From positions 1-64,000 of the forward strand of contig JAGXNS010000002.1 in assembly GCA_019894855.1 (NCBI GenBank): a DNA stretch of 64,000 nt, given 5' to 3'. The stretch's first letter is position 1. The number at the start of each line of letters is the position of its first letter. Shown here one piece after another: positions 45,391 to 53,139 of this stretch. A program made the translations under genes and the position numbers. Below the pieces are notes generated by a model, which did not search any database, was not told the DNA's origin, and saw only the letters and a program-made list of their open reading frames with translations. Source of the stretch: Promethearchaeota archaeon (GTDB lineage: Archaea > Asgardarchaeota > Lokiarchaeia > Sigyniarchaeales > SOKP01).

Positions 45391-45729
45391 ATGGTAGAAT
45401 TTTGCCCAGAATGCTCAAATCTCTTACGAAGACAAGTGATTGGCGAAAGCAAAACATTAGTTTGTAAGTGCGGCTTTCAAAAGGATTTATCTCAAAATGC
45501 AGAAGACATAAAAAACAATACCAAACTGAAAGAAGAAGCTTTAAATAAGAATCTAATTATAGTCTCTCAAGCAGATAAAATATCCGTTCACCCGATCGTA
45601 AAAAAATTTTGTCCTAAATGCACCAGCAAAGATGCTGAAGCTTGGCAAGAACAAACTCGAAGTGCGGACGAACCAAGTACTTCTTTTTTTAGGTGTGTTG
45701 AGTGTAAACATACTTGGCGGGAATATTAA
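45391..45729 (+). CDS. tfs: Transcription factor S (TFIIS-like/RPB9-like)
   Basis: 112 residues with two zinc ribbons. The first is CPECSNLLRRQ...CKCGFQ at the N-terminus, and the second is CPKCTSKDAEAWQEQTRSAD then FFRCVECKHTWREY. The acidic RSADE hairpin that enters the polymerase active site to stimulate transcript cleavage is intact. The arrangement is that of archaeal TFS. Its stop is 116 bp before the 3' end of S27e on the opposite strand. Confidence 0.95.
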   Translation: MVEFCPECSNLLRRQVIGESKTLVCKCGFQKDLSQNAEDIKNNTKLKEEALNKNLIIVSQADKISVHPIVKKFCPKCTSKDAEAWQEQTRSADEPSTSFFRCVECKHTWREY

Positions 45730-45845
45730 AGTAATAAATTCTTTTTCCGCTTTTTCTTTGAAAATTGAAAGCATATATTCTAATCTTCGTGAAAGAGTGG
45801 TTTCACGATCTAAATATCGTTAAAAATTGAGCGCGTAGTTATTTT

Positions 45846-46055
45846 TTAAGAAAGAACTTCTAAAATTTTAGTTAAAATTCGCGCTTTACCACCTGTAGAT
45901 TGAAGCAGAGTCTTTCCACATACTAAACATTCTACATCCGTAGCGGAACAACCGAAAATTATTTGTTGGTTTCCACAATTTAAGCACTTTACTCTTAAAA
46001 ACCTACTTTGGGGTTGGGGGATTAATTCCTTATTTGCTTTTCTTTTTGGTATAAT
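45846..46055 (-). CDS. rps27e: Ribosomal protein S27e with apparent ATT start
   Basis: A zinc-ribbon ribosomal protein of about 69 residues. The protein reads (M)[20 protein letters not shown], then KCLNCGN and ECLVCGK (four Cys) and ends [15 protein letters not shown]. It lies in the same frame as L44e, directly after its TAA (46065-46067). The codons between that stop and the conserved region are AGG TGT TAT ATT ATA CCA AAA: there is no ATG, GTG or TTG. AGGTG lies four bases before ATT at 46055, so ATT is the likely start, with ATA at 46052 as the alternative. It follows L44e, as in many archaea. Confidence 0.9.
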   Translation of the reverse strand: MIPKRKANKELIPQPQSRFLRVKCLNCGNQQIIFGCSATDVECLVCGKTLLQSTGGKARILTKILEVLS

Positions 46056-46059
46056 ATAA

Positions 46060-46064
46060 CACCT
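46060..46064 (-). promoter_or_regulatory. Ribosome binding site of S27e (AGGTG)
   Basis: On the minus strand, A AAGGTG TTAT ATT: AGGTG overlaps the end of the L44e stop region and is 4 bases before ATT. The same AGGTG with similar spacing precedes ATG of S7 (AGGTGTAAATG), supporting AGGTG as a genuine Shine-Dalgarno and ATT as the start. Confidence 0.6.
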
Positions 46065-46346
46065 TTAAACTTCTTGAAGTTCGAACTTTTTAACTCTATA
46101 TGATTTAGAATACTGTTTTTTTTTACACTTTGGGCATTCTAATATTGGTAATGACCGTTTATTTACTTTGGCGTTCTTGTGAAATATTTCCTTTGGAAAG
46201 GACCCGTAACCCCTCTTTTTTCTCTCTAATCTTCTTCTTCCGTGATTGAGCGATCGTTCTTTTCCCTTTTTATAAAGCGAAACACTGTGCAGAGTATGAG
46301 ATCTACAGTTTGGGCAATAGCGATTTATTGTACGAGGGTATTTCAT
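46065..46346 (-). CDS. rpl44e: Ribosomal protein L44e
   Basis: A 93-residue L44e. The N-terminus MKYPRTINRYCPNCRSHTLH carries the first CxxC pair; LECPKCKKKQYSK the second. HSVSLYKKGKERSLNHGRRR and YGSFPKEIFHKNAK are conserved basic blocks that bind the E site of the large subunit. It is followed by S27e in the same reading frame, with the start of S27e 9 bases past this stop. Confidence 0.96.
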   Translation of the reverse strand: MKYPRTINRYCPNCRSHTLHSVSLYKKGKERSLNHGRRRLERKKRGYGSFPKEIFHKNAKVNKRSLPILECPKCKKKQYSKSYRVKKFELQEV

Positions 46347-46503
46347 TTTTCACACAACTTCAATTTAGAATTTAACTTAATAAGTTATTTATAAATTTTA
46401 AATTTTATTAGTTCTGCTTTATTCTTATTTGGAAAAGCAAAATTTAATAAAAAATAATTTAAATGGTATTAACATAATTTTATTAAAAGTTTTATTTAGA
46501 ATT

Positions 46504-47427
46504 ATGTCTTTTAAAGAGAAATTTAGAGAGGGTATCATATCCGCAAAAGACTTTTCTCGAGAGGATATAGATTATATCTTAAAAAAAGCTAAGGGTATAG
46601 TACTTAACAAAAAGGGCACAGAAATCTTAAAGGGTAAGATTTTAGCTTCTCTATTCTTTGAACCCTCCACTAGAACCCGTTTAAGTTTTGAATCTGCAAT
46701 GTATCGCTTAGGTGGAAATGTGATAGGTTTTCATACTGGTGATGTTTCTTCTATAAAAAAAGGAGAAAGTATTGCTGACACAATTCGCACTGTAGAAAAC
46801 TACAGCGACGGTATTGTAATGAGACATAATTTAGAGGGAGCTGCTAGGTTGGCAGCAAAGTTCTCAAAAATACCCGTTGTAAATGCAGGCTCGGGAAGTG
46901 GCGAGCATCCAACTCAAGCATTATTAGATTTATTAACAATTACTGAAGTGGGTCATAGTTTAGACGGTTTAAATATCGGGATAATGGGGGATCTTAAATT
47001 CGGAAGGACGGTACATTCTTTGTCGATATTGCTTTCAAATTACGACGCAAATATCTATTTTATTAGCCCTAGAGACTTGATGCTGCGTAAAAGAGACAAG
47101 GACTTCTTACAACAACGACAAGCAAAATACAAAGAAATAGAAAAATATAGAGAAATATTAAGTGTTTTAGATGTTCTCTATGTTACGAGAATTCAGAAAG
47201 AAAGGTTTGCTGATATTGAAGAATATGAAAAAGTAAAAGATTTCTATGCATTCGGGAAAAAGGACTTGGAGGAAACAAAAGACGATTTTAAAATTATGCA
47301 TCCTTTACCAAGGATTACAGAAATTTCACCTGATATTGATGGTTCTCCTAAATCAATTTATTTCAAACAAGCATATTATGGAATACCTATGAGAATGGCA
47401 ATCTTAGAGGAGTTATTATCTGACTAA
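46504..47427 (+). CDS. pyrB: Aspartate carbamoyltransferase catalytic subunit
   Basis: About 307 residues from ATG at 46504; an upstream ATG at 46429 adds a 25-residue tail that fits no homologue. It condenses aspartate with carbamoyl phosphate in pyrimidine synthesis. Carbamoyl phosphate site: FFEPSTRTRLSFESAM; also GSGSGEHPTQALLDL, GDLKFGRTVHSL and the C-terminal MHPLPRITEIS. The regulatory subunit gene pyrI, often adjacent in archaea, is not seen. Confidence 0.94.
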   Translation: MSFKEKFREGIISAKDFSREDIDYILKKAKGIVLNKKGTEILKGKILASLFFEPSTRTRLSFESAMYRLGGNVIGFHTGDVSSIKKGESIADTIRTVENYSDGIVMRHNLEGAARLAAKFSKIPVVNAGSGSGEHPTQALLDLLTITEVGHSLDGLNIGIMGDLKFGRTVHSLSILLSNYDANIYFISPRDLMLRKRDKDFLQQRQAKYKEIEKYREILSVLDVLYVTRIQKERFADIEEYEKVKDFYAFGKKDLEETKDDFKIMHPLPRITEISPDIDGSPKSIYFKQAYYGIPMRMAILEELLSD

Positions 47428-47439
47428 TCTTTCATAATT

Positions 47440-49431
47440 CTATTTTAATTGAAACGTGTTTACTTTTGAATAAGATATTTGTGCCATTAATTCTTTTATG
47501 GGTTTGTTATTTACATTAAATGTAAAAACACTACCACCATCAATAATGCTTTCAAAATTTTTATAAATCTGAACTCTTTTCTCTAGTGATAATTTTGAAT
47601 TCCCTCGTATCAAATCTATGCAATATTTGTTAGGGCCATTACCCACTTCACCCATATTCCTGCACCAATGTTTAGAAAGATAACTGTCATTATGAGGCTG
47701 AGTAAGGATATAGTTTTCGTTTTGGTCCTTGTTAATTTCGTTAATCATATCTTTCATAAACATTAGAAGATTGTAAGCGAACGATTCGCTGTTTTCTATC
47801 CTATCGATCTCGATACCGCAATGAGTCTTTATGGCTTCATTTAATCCGAAAAAACTAACTGATTTTAATGAGTCATCTATCCAATTAAGGGATTCTGGTT
47901 TAATGAAATTAGATGTAATTCTATTCCATTCCTTTGAAGTAGATAGCCTTCTATTTATTAAATCTTTTTTATGAGCAAAAATTTCAAATACTGAATTAAG
48001 CTTTTCTTGAACATTTTCTAAAAATAAAGAATCGTTCTGTTTAGAATTATCAGCAATATTATGTAGATTTACTAAAATTTTATCTAAAACAACCCTACTT
48101 TTAGGTTCTTCTTTAATATTATTCTTATTCACATTTATCAAAGTAGAATTTAGTAAGCCTGGTCCATTATTTAAAGAGAATATTATATCGTTAGAACGAG
48201 GTGAATTTATGGTTTCCCTTAAGAATTCATATCCAGACTTATTATCACGCAGTAGTGAGTAATCAAATACAATCTGAGGACAAGCAAATCCATCATTTTG
48301 ATCAATCTGGTTAAATAATCTGCCCAAAAAGTAATAAATAGATTGGATTTTCATATTCAAGGAGTTAGAATCTTCAAATACGTTTGAAGAAGAAATTTCT
48401 AAAGAGAGATGAGGCTTTTGGTCATAAATTCTATTTGAATGATTTAAAATCTCTGAATTTAGGAAATTAATAAGAACCTCTGAATTCTCGTTGGAACTAA
48501 TGCTCTTGAATAAAAAGTCTGAAAAATTACCCAGCAAAATATCTTCAGAGATATAAGGCTTTATCTTGCCTAACATATTAAAGAAATTAGAGCATAGTTT
48601 AATCAATTCAATTGGTTTGTCTAATTTATTAATGTCTACTAATTTTTGTTTTGAGAGATAAGATATGATTGAATTTGAGTCTATATAGAAGCCCAAAGGT
48701 CTTAAGCTCCAGTAATTTAAGTTCAGTAAAACTAATTCTCCTGACAAATACATATCCGCTAAATTCTTTGGCAACAAGTTTAGTAATAGAAATTGCTCTG
48801 AAACTTCTGATCCAAGTTTAGAAAGAAGTTGGTCAGGACTGATTTTGTCGTTATCAAAGTATCTAGAAACTTCATAAGGAGGAGTACCTAATCGAGTCAG
48901 TCTATGTCTAATCTCTTCGAGACCATTTTCCAATAGAATTCCGTTTATATATTCCCTCATTAAAGGAGCTGTTAAATATACTATATTCGTTTTAGATAAG
49001 CGTTCTTCAACTTCGCTTGCAATTTGTTTTGCTAAATGACCATCAACTTTACCTTCCTTAACTAAATAATTTTCGATTTTACTCGAATCAAATGGCTCTT
49101 TGGAATATTTAGAGGTTCTAATCATTATTGTTTTGTTCTTTTCATTTAGAATTTTTTCAATAGAGACAATATTCTTTAGAATTTGACCTCCTAAAGCACT
49201 CAAAGCATAGCCATCATCAGTGGTATGCATTAAGTCGCTGTTTTTCAACGCCTTTAAGTGAAATGAAAAATTGACGGAATTCGGATTACTTCCTAAAACT
49301 TCCTTTTGAAGTATAGAATAGGGTAAAGGATTACTGCTTACACTTAATTTCTTTAAAATATCAATCCTTATCTTTTGACCTAATGTTTTAAGATGCTTTT
49401 CTAAAACATCGTGATTTTTGTCGGAATTCAA
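47440..49431 (-). CDS. wHTH + ATP-cone + NrdD-like protein without glycyl radical site
   Basis: 663 residues in three parts. Residues about 10-95 form a winged-helix DNA-binding domain (LGQKIRIDILKKLSVSSN... VNFSFHLKALKNSDLM). Residues about 101-190 are an ATP-cone, KTIMIRTSKYSKEPFDSSKI to GLEEIRHRLTRLGTPPYEV, as in ribonucleotide reductases and NrdR. Residues 205-660 look like a reduced class III reductase: LADMYLSGELVLLNLNYWSL parallels NrdD's start after the cone. It ends before any glycyl radical motif or CxxC. Likely a nucleotide-sensing regulator rather than an enzyme; that is inference. Confidence 0.7.
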   Translation of the reverse strand: MNSDKNHDVLEKHLKTLGQKIRIDILKKLSVSSNPLPYSILQKEVLGSNPNSVNFSFHLKALKNSDLMHTTDDGYALSALGGQILKNIVSIEKILNEKNKTIMIRTSKYSKEPFDSSKIENYLVKEGKVDGHLAKQIASEVEERLSKTNIVYLTAPLMREYINGILLENGLEEIRHRLTRLGTPPYEVSRYFDNDKISPDQLLSKLGSEVSEQFLLLNLLPKNLADMYLSGELVLLNLNYWSLRPLGFYIDSNSIISYLSKQKLVDINKLDKPIELIKLCSNFFNMLGKIKPYISEDILLGNFSDFLFKSISSNENSEVLINFLNSEILNHSNRIYDQKPHLSLEISSSNVFEDSNSLNMKIQSIYYFLGRLFNQIDQNDGFACPQIVFDYSLLRDNKSGYEFLRETINSPRSNDIIFSLNNGPGLLNSTLINVNKNNIKEEPKSRVVLDKILVNLHNIADNSKQNDSLFLENVQEKLNSVFEIFAHKKDLINRRLSTSKEWNRITSNFIKPESLNWIDDSLKSVSFFGLNEAIKTHCGIEIDRIENSESFAYNLLMFMKDMINEINKDQNENYILTQPHNDSYLSKHWCRNMGEVGNGPNKYCIDLIRGNSKLSLEKRVQIYKNFESIIDGGSVFTFNVNNKPIKELMAQISYSKVNTFQLK

Positions 49432-49657
49432 GTTAAGTTTAAGTCGTCATATAGTTCATTATTTCTGCTTAACTAAATAATATACTTAAGAGATATATAA
49501 AAATTAGGAATTTTATTAACCCAAAATAAGATTTGATATTATGTGGGTGATATCGCATAATTTCCTTTTGATAATCTAGCCTAGTTAGGTTAATACTTAA
49601 AAAAGACAAAGAAAATTAATAAAGAGGTTTGAATTAGATTCCTAAATTATATCTTTC

Positions 49658-50278
49658 TTAACGAGCAGAAACCGCTATCCTTTCAATTTCATCCTTTCTT
49701 TTTATAGCCCTTGACTCTTGGCTATCGCTTGCTGCTAATACTAGTTCCTGAGCCAAATTAGCTGCGAATTGTTTCTCGTTTGAATGTGATTTTGTGCCAA
49801 TAGCTTGAACTAAATACTTAATCGCTAAATCTACTCGACGCTGTGGCGATACATCTACAGCAGACGCATAGGAGATACCTCCCATAGCAATCTTTGTCGT
49901 TTCTTCTCTAGGTGCCGTGTTACATATTGCATCAACTAGCACCTGAATTGGGTTATTACCAGTGTTTAATTCCAACAAAGTAAAAGCATTTTCTAGATTC
50001 CTTAAGAGTTTACTTTTTTTGCCAGAACTATATGAACTTTTATGTCCTTTAATTTTACTACCAATAAAACCGGGTGCTAGTAACCTGTTTACAAAACGCT
50101 CAATAACAGATATTTTAGAAGTTTTCCAAAAGCGCTTATGTTCGTGCCTTCCTGCTGTATGAGGAATTATAACCGGTTTTAGATTGATATAACTTTCCAA
50201 TGTCCAATCTCTAACTTCAATGTTTTCAAATGACCATTTGTTAAAAAGTTTAATATCTTTTTTCACTTTACTCATCAT
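49658..50278 (-). CDS. rps7: Ribosomal protein S7
   Basis: A 206-residue S7, the assembly initiator of the small subunit head, with KLFNKWSFENIEVRDWTLES at the start, the 'H.....R....I..VERF.N' region (HEHKRFWKTSKISVIERFVN), then NTGNNPIQVLVDAICNTAPR and GISYASAVDVSPQRR. It starts ATG ATG after S12, with the sequence TAG GTG TAA ATG, in which AGGTG is the ribosome binding site. It is the last gene of the polymerase-ribosome operon. Confidence 0.96.
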   Translation of the reverse strand: MMSKVKKDIKLFNKWSFENIEVRDWTLESYINLKPVIIPHTAGRHEHKRFWKTSKISVIERFVNRLLAPGFIGSKIKGHKSSYSSGKKSKLLRNLENAFTLLELNTGNNPIQVLVDAICNTAPREETTKIAMGGISYASAVDVSPQRRVDLAIKYLVQAIGTKSHSNEKQFAANLAQELVLAASDSQESRAIKRKDEIERIAVSAR

Positions 50279-50284
50279 TTACAC

Positions 50285-50719
50285 CTATCTCATTGGTTTT
50301 TCTTTCTTGCCTGAGATTAACGCTTGTAAGCTTACACCGTTTACCATAACTACGCGCCATCGCACACCAGGAAGATCACCTACTGCCCGACCCTTGGCTC
50401 CCCCGATCCCTTCCACAAGTACTCTATCATGTTCTTCAATGAAATTAAGGGCACCGTCTCCCGGAAGAAAAGCAGTGATTGTTTTTCCATTCTTTTTTAA
50501 CTGAACACGGACGCATTTTCGAATAGCAGAGTTAGGTTGTTTACTTTCTCTCCCAACTTTTTGAAGCACGATACCCAATGCTTGAGGAGATCCCTCCATA
50601 GGGTCAACTTTCTGTTTTAATTTAAGCTTCGTTCTTTTATATTTAGTTTTGCTCCATCTAAGCTTCTTTCGGTTATTTTTTAGTTGTCTTGCTGCGTAGA
50701 GACCTTTAGGTTTTGCCAT
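50285..50719 (-). CDS. rps12: Ribosomal protein S12
   Basis: A 144-residue S12, at the decoding centre, with [35 protein letters not shown] and the conserved loop [20 protein letters not shown]. It ends AAACCAATGAGATAG. S7 follows after 6 bp. The typical archaeal form is slightly longer than bacterial S12. Confidence 0.96.
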   Translation of the reverse strand: MAKPKGLYAARQLKNNRKKLRWSKTKYKRTKLKLKQKVDPMEGSPQALGIVLQKVGRESKQPNSAIRKCVRVQLKKNGKTITAFLPGDGALNFIEEHDRVLVEGIGGAKGRAVGDLPGVRWRVVMVNGVSLQALISGKKEKPMR

Positions 50720-50820
50720 GAAAAATCAAGTTAATCTTTTTTTTTTTTAATATTACTTATTGAGATATAGCTTAATATCTTCCTTAGAACTTAAAATTTT
50801 TTAATTGAGAAAAATAGAAC

Positions 50821-51309
50821 CTAATTTTTTGTGTTAACTATTACATTATCAACTTCAAAATGACGTAAAACGAGTTCTTTTATCTTTCTTATCATTGAAC
50901 CCTCTTTACCGATTGCTTTTCCTCGATCTTGAGGTCGTACAGAAATAATCACAGTTTTTTTCTCGTTTCTACTTTCTTTTACTTCTATGTTTTGAACTTG
51001 GATTGAATTCTTAGTAGTATTTAATATGAATTGAATGAATTGTCCAAGATCTTCTGACCAGGGAATCACATCAATCTTCTTTTGAAGCTTATTCATAAGA
51101 TCTTTCACATGTTCCCCAGCTTTACCAATAGCTTTTCCTACATCTTCTTTTTTAACTAAGAATATAATTATTTCAGAGTTATTTTCAGGAGATTCAAATA
51201 TTAAACAATCTTTAATAATAGCCCCAGAAATATTATTGAAAAGCGATATTAATTCCATCGATTTTCTGTCGAGTTTGATATTTCTATGTAACATCATTAA
51301 CGGTTCCAT
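50821..51309 (-). CDS. nusA: NusA-like RNA-binding transcription factor
   Basis: A 162-residue archaeal NusA with two KH domains: GKAIGKAGEHVKDLMNKLQK and GKAIGKEGSMIRKIKELVLR, both with a GxxG loop. It lacks the bacterial N-terminal and S1 domains, as in all archaea. It sits between L30e and S12 in the standard order. Confidence 0.93.
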   Translation of the reverse strand: MEPLMMLHRNIKLDRKSMELISLFNNISGAIIKDCLIFESPENNSEIIIFLVKKEDVGKAIGKAGEHVKDLMNKLQKKIDVIPWSEDLGQFIQFILNTTKNSIQVQNIEVKESRNEKKTVIISVRPQDRGKAIGKEGSMIRKIKELVLRHFEVDNVIVNTKN

Positions 51310-51316
51310 TTAGTCT

Positions 51317-51697
51317 TTAATTATTTTTATCCTTCAAAGTTATTAAGTCTGAATCTCCAAAATCGTTGATTCCGATAACGGAAATCATGTATGGCTTGCC
51401 CATTGCTAACCCCAGTTCCCACGAAGAACCTTTATATTTGTGTATATATACATTTTTATTTATAAGAGAATTATAATAACTTAATTGGGCTTCCAATTCG
51501 GTTGGACAATTATTTGCGATAATGATCATCTTAAAAGGATCTTGTCTTAGTTGCCTTAAGACTTGCGTTTTACCAAAAATCATTTTACCGGTCTTATACG
51601 CAACTTTTATATTAGTATCAATATCGAATTCTTTGACTTTCTTTCTAGATAAATCGATTGTATCGCTTATCTTTATGTTTTTCCTTGCCATCGTCAT
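51317..51697 (-). CDS. rpl30e: Ribosomal protein L30e
   Basis: A 126-residue member of the L7Ae/L30e family. IKVAYKTGKMIFGKTQVLRQ and MIIIANNCPTELEAQLSYYN are the conserved blocks, with YKGSSWELGLAMGKPYMISV. A short extended N-terminus (TMARKNIKISDTIDLSRKK) precedes the domain. It follows the polymerase A'' gene after about 200 bp and precedes nusA by 7 bp. Confidence 0.93.
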   Translation of the reverse strand: MTMARKNIKISDTIDLSRKKVKEFDIDTNIKVAYKTGKMIFGKTQVLRQLRQDPFKMIIIANNCPTELEAQLSYYNSLINKNVYIHKYKGSSWELGLAMGKPYMISVIGINDFGDSDLITLKDKNN

Positions 51698-51901
51698 TAC
51701 TTGTTGTATCAGTTTTAAAAATCAAAAACAATGTAATAAAAAAAATACAGAATAATTTAAATTTTTATCGCATGTTCTCCTATTTCTTGCTTTCAAGCAT
51801 TTTCAAATTAATATTAAAATTTAACTTTTATTTTTTTAGTATTGGGTTTATGAAGCGTAAAAACCGTGGATTATGATTGTCATTCGTGCTATATAGCTAA
51901 T

Positions 51902-53110
51902 TTATGTATTCTCGTCTTTTCTTAATTGATTTAATATTTTAAGGTTAGCATCTAAATCGAACATAACATTTACACGACCCGTGCCGATGGGAGATATCTG
52001 ACCTATGATAACATTTTCGGGAATTCCAAGTAATTTCTCTTCTTCACCATACAATCCTGCATCAAGTAATTGGTTTACTGTGACTTCAAACGCTGCTCTA
52101 GCAAATACACTCGATTTAGAACCTGAAATTCCGTGCCTTCCAATTGATTGAATTGAGCCTTCTACGCACATTAAATCGGATAAAATAAGGAGGTGCCTTT
52201 TATCGACATCTAAACCTTGTTGCTCTAAAACTTTTTGAGCTTCTTTAATTATCATGTTTCGAGCTGCCTCGATTCCATAGAGTTTTTCGATTTCATGAAT
52301 GTGATTTGATACAGTCCTAGTAGTATCTACCCCTTCGATTTGAGTGACGCCGTGCATATTTGTTCCTTCGGTTTTAATAACCCACTCCTTTTTATCGTCT
52401 GTTGGGGTTAGTAAACCTCTTTTAATACCACGTACACCTTTCACTACTTTTTTAAGTATCTTTTCTCTTAATTTTTGCAGATTCTGAATATCTTCAATCT
52501 GAGGATCAATTATTATAGAATTACCTTCGCGTTTAATTGTTCCCTTCTTTTTGTATCGTTTTAATATTTCAGGAATAGCTTCTATATCAATACCGCGTTT
52601 CTCACAAATTTCGGGTATTAAGTTGATGATGATATTCCAGTTGACAAAATCTAAGTCGACATCATGAGTAATTTGTTCAATGCGAATTTGTTCGATTCTT
52701 TTGTGAACTTCAATAGCCTTCTCTTCACTTTGATTATACGGTTCTTCTAAATAAATTGTTTGTTGAGGTGTACTTGGAAAGCGTCTAGCATCTACGATTT
52801 CTATTAGTCTAGGAAGACCTTGGGTTACTGAGAATTCTTCTACGCCAGCGTAGTGAAATGTTCTTAAAGTCATTTGTGTTCCTGGTTCTCCAATACTTTG
52901 AGCAGCTACTGTTCCAACAGGTTCATGAGTTTCGACAATAGCGTTATTATAATTAATATAAATCTTGTTTAAAAGGTATTCCAGTTGTTCTTCTTCAAGA
53001 TCTTCACCTTTTACACGATTTCTGATTCTGTTAATTAGATCGTTTGGAATACCATCTTCTTTGAGTATTTCTAAGTTTTCCTCTAAAATTTCTTGAGTTA
53101 CTTTTGCCAT
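51902..53110 (-). CDS. rpoA2: RNA polymerase subunit A''
   Basis: A 402-residue subunit A'' with the C-terminal clamp and jaw elements: [25 protein letters not shown] (trigger loop) and the C-terminal [19 protein letters not shown]. It is separate from A', as in most archaea. The gap to rpoA1 is 29 bp. Downstream is a 204-bp AT-rich gap before L30e, an unusual pause in this operon. Confidence 0.96.
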   Translation of the reverse strand: MAKVTQEILEENLEILKEDGIPNDLINRIRNRVKGEDLEEEQLEYLLNKIYINYNNAIVETHEPVGTVAAQSIGEPGTQMTLRTFHYAGVEEFSVTQGLPRLIEIVDARRFPSTPQQTIYLEEPYNQSEEKAIEVHKRIEQIRIEQITHDVDLDFVNWNIIINLIPEICEKRGIDIEAIPEILKRYKKKGTIKREGNSIIIDPQIEDIQNLQKLREKILKKVVKGVRGIKRGLLTPTDDKKEWVIKTEGTNMHGVTQIEGVDTTRTVSNHIHEIEKLYGIEAARNMIIKEAQKVLEQQGLDVDKRHLLILSDLMCVEGSIQSIGRHGISGSKSSVFARAAFEVTVNQLLDAGLYGEEEKLLGIPENVIIGQISPIGTGRVNVMFDLDANLKILNQLRKDENT

Positions 53111-53139
53111 TTCATTTGACCTTTATAAAATTTAATAAA

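Noticed and set aside
45553-45823. Frames on both strands over the end of TFS
   Set aside because: Shadows of TFS; no ribosome binding site or conserved features.
51658-51876. Plus-strand frames between rpoA2 and L30e
   Set aside because: Low-complexity hydrophobic sequence overlapping L30e's 5' end; the 204-bp gap appears non-coding.
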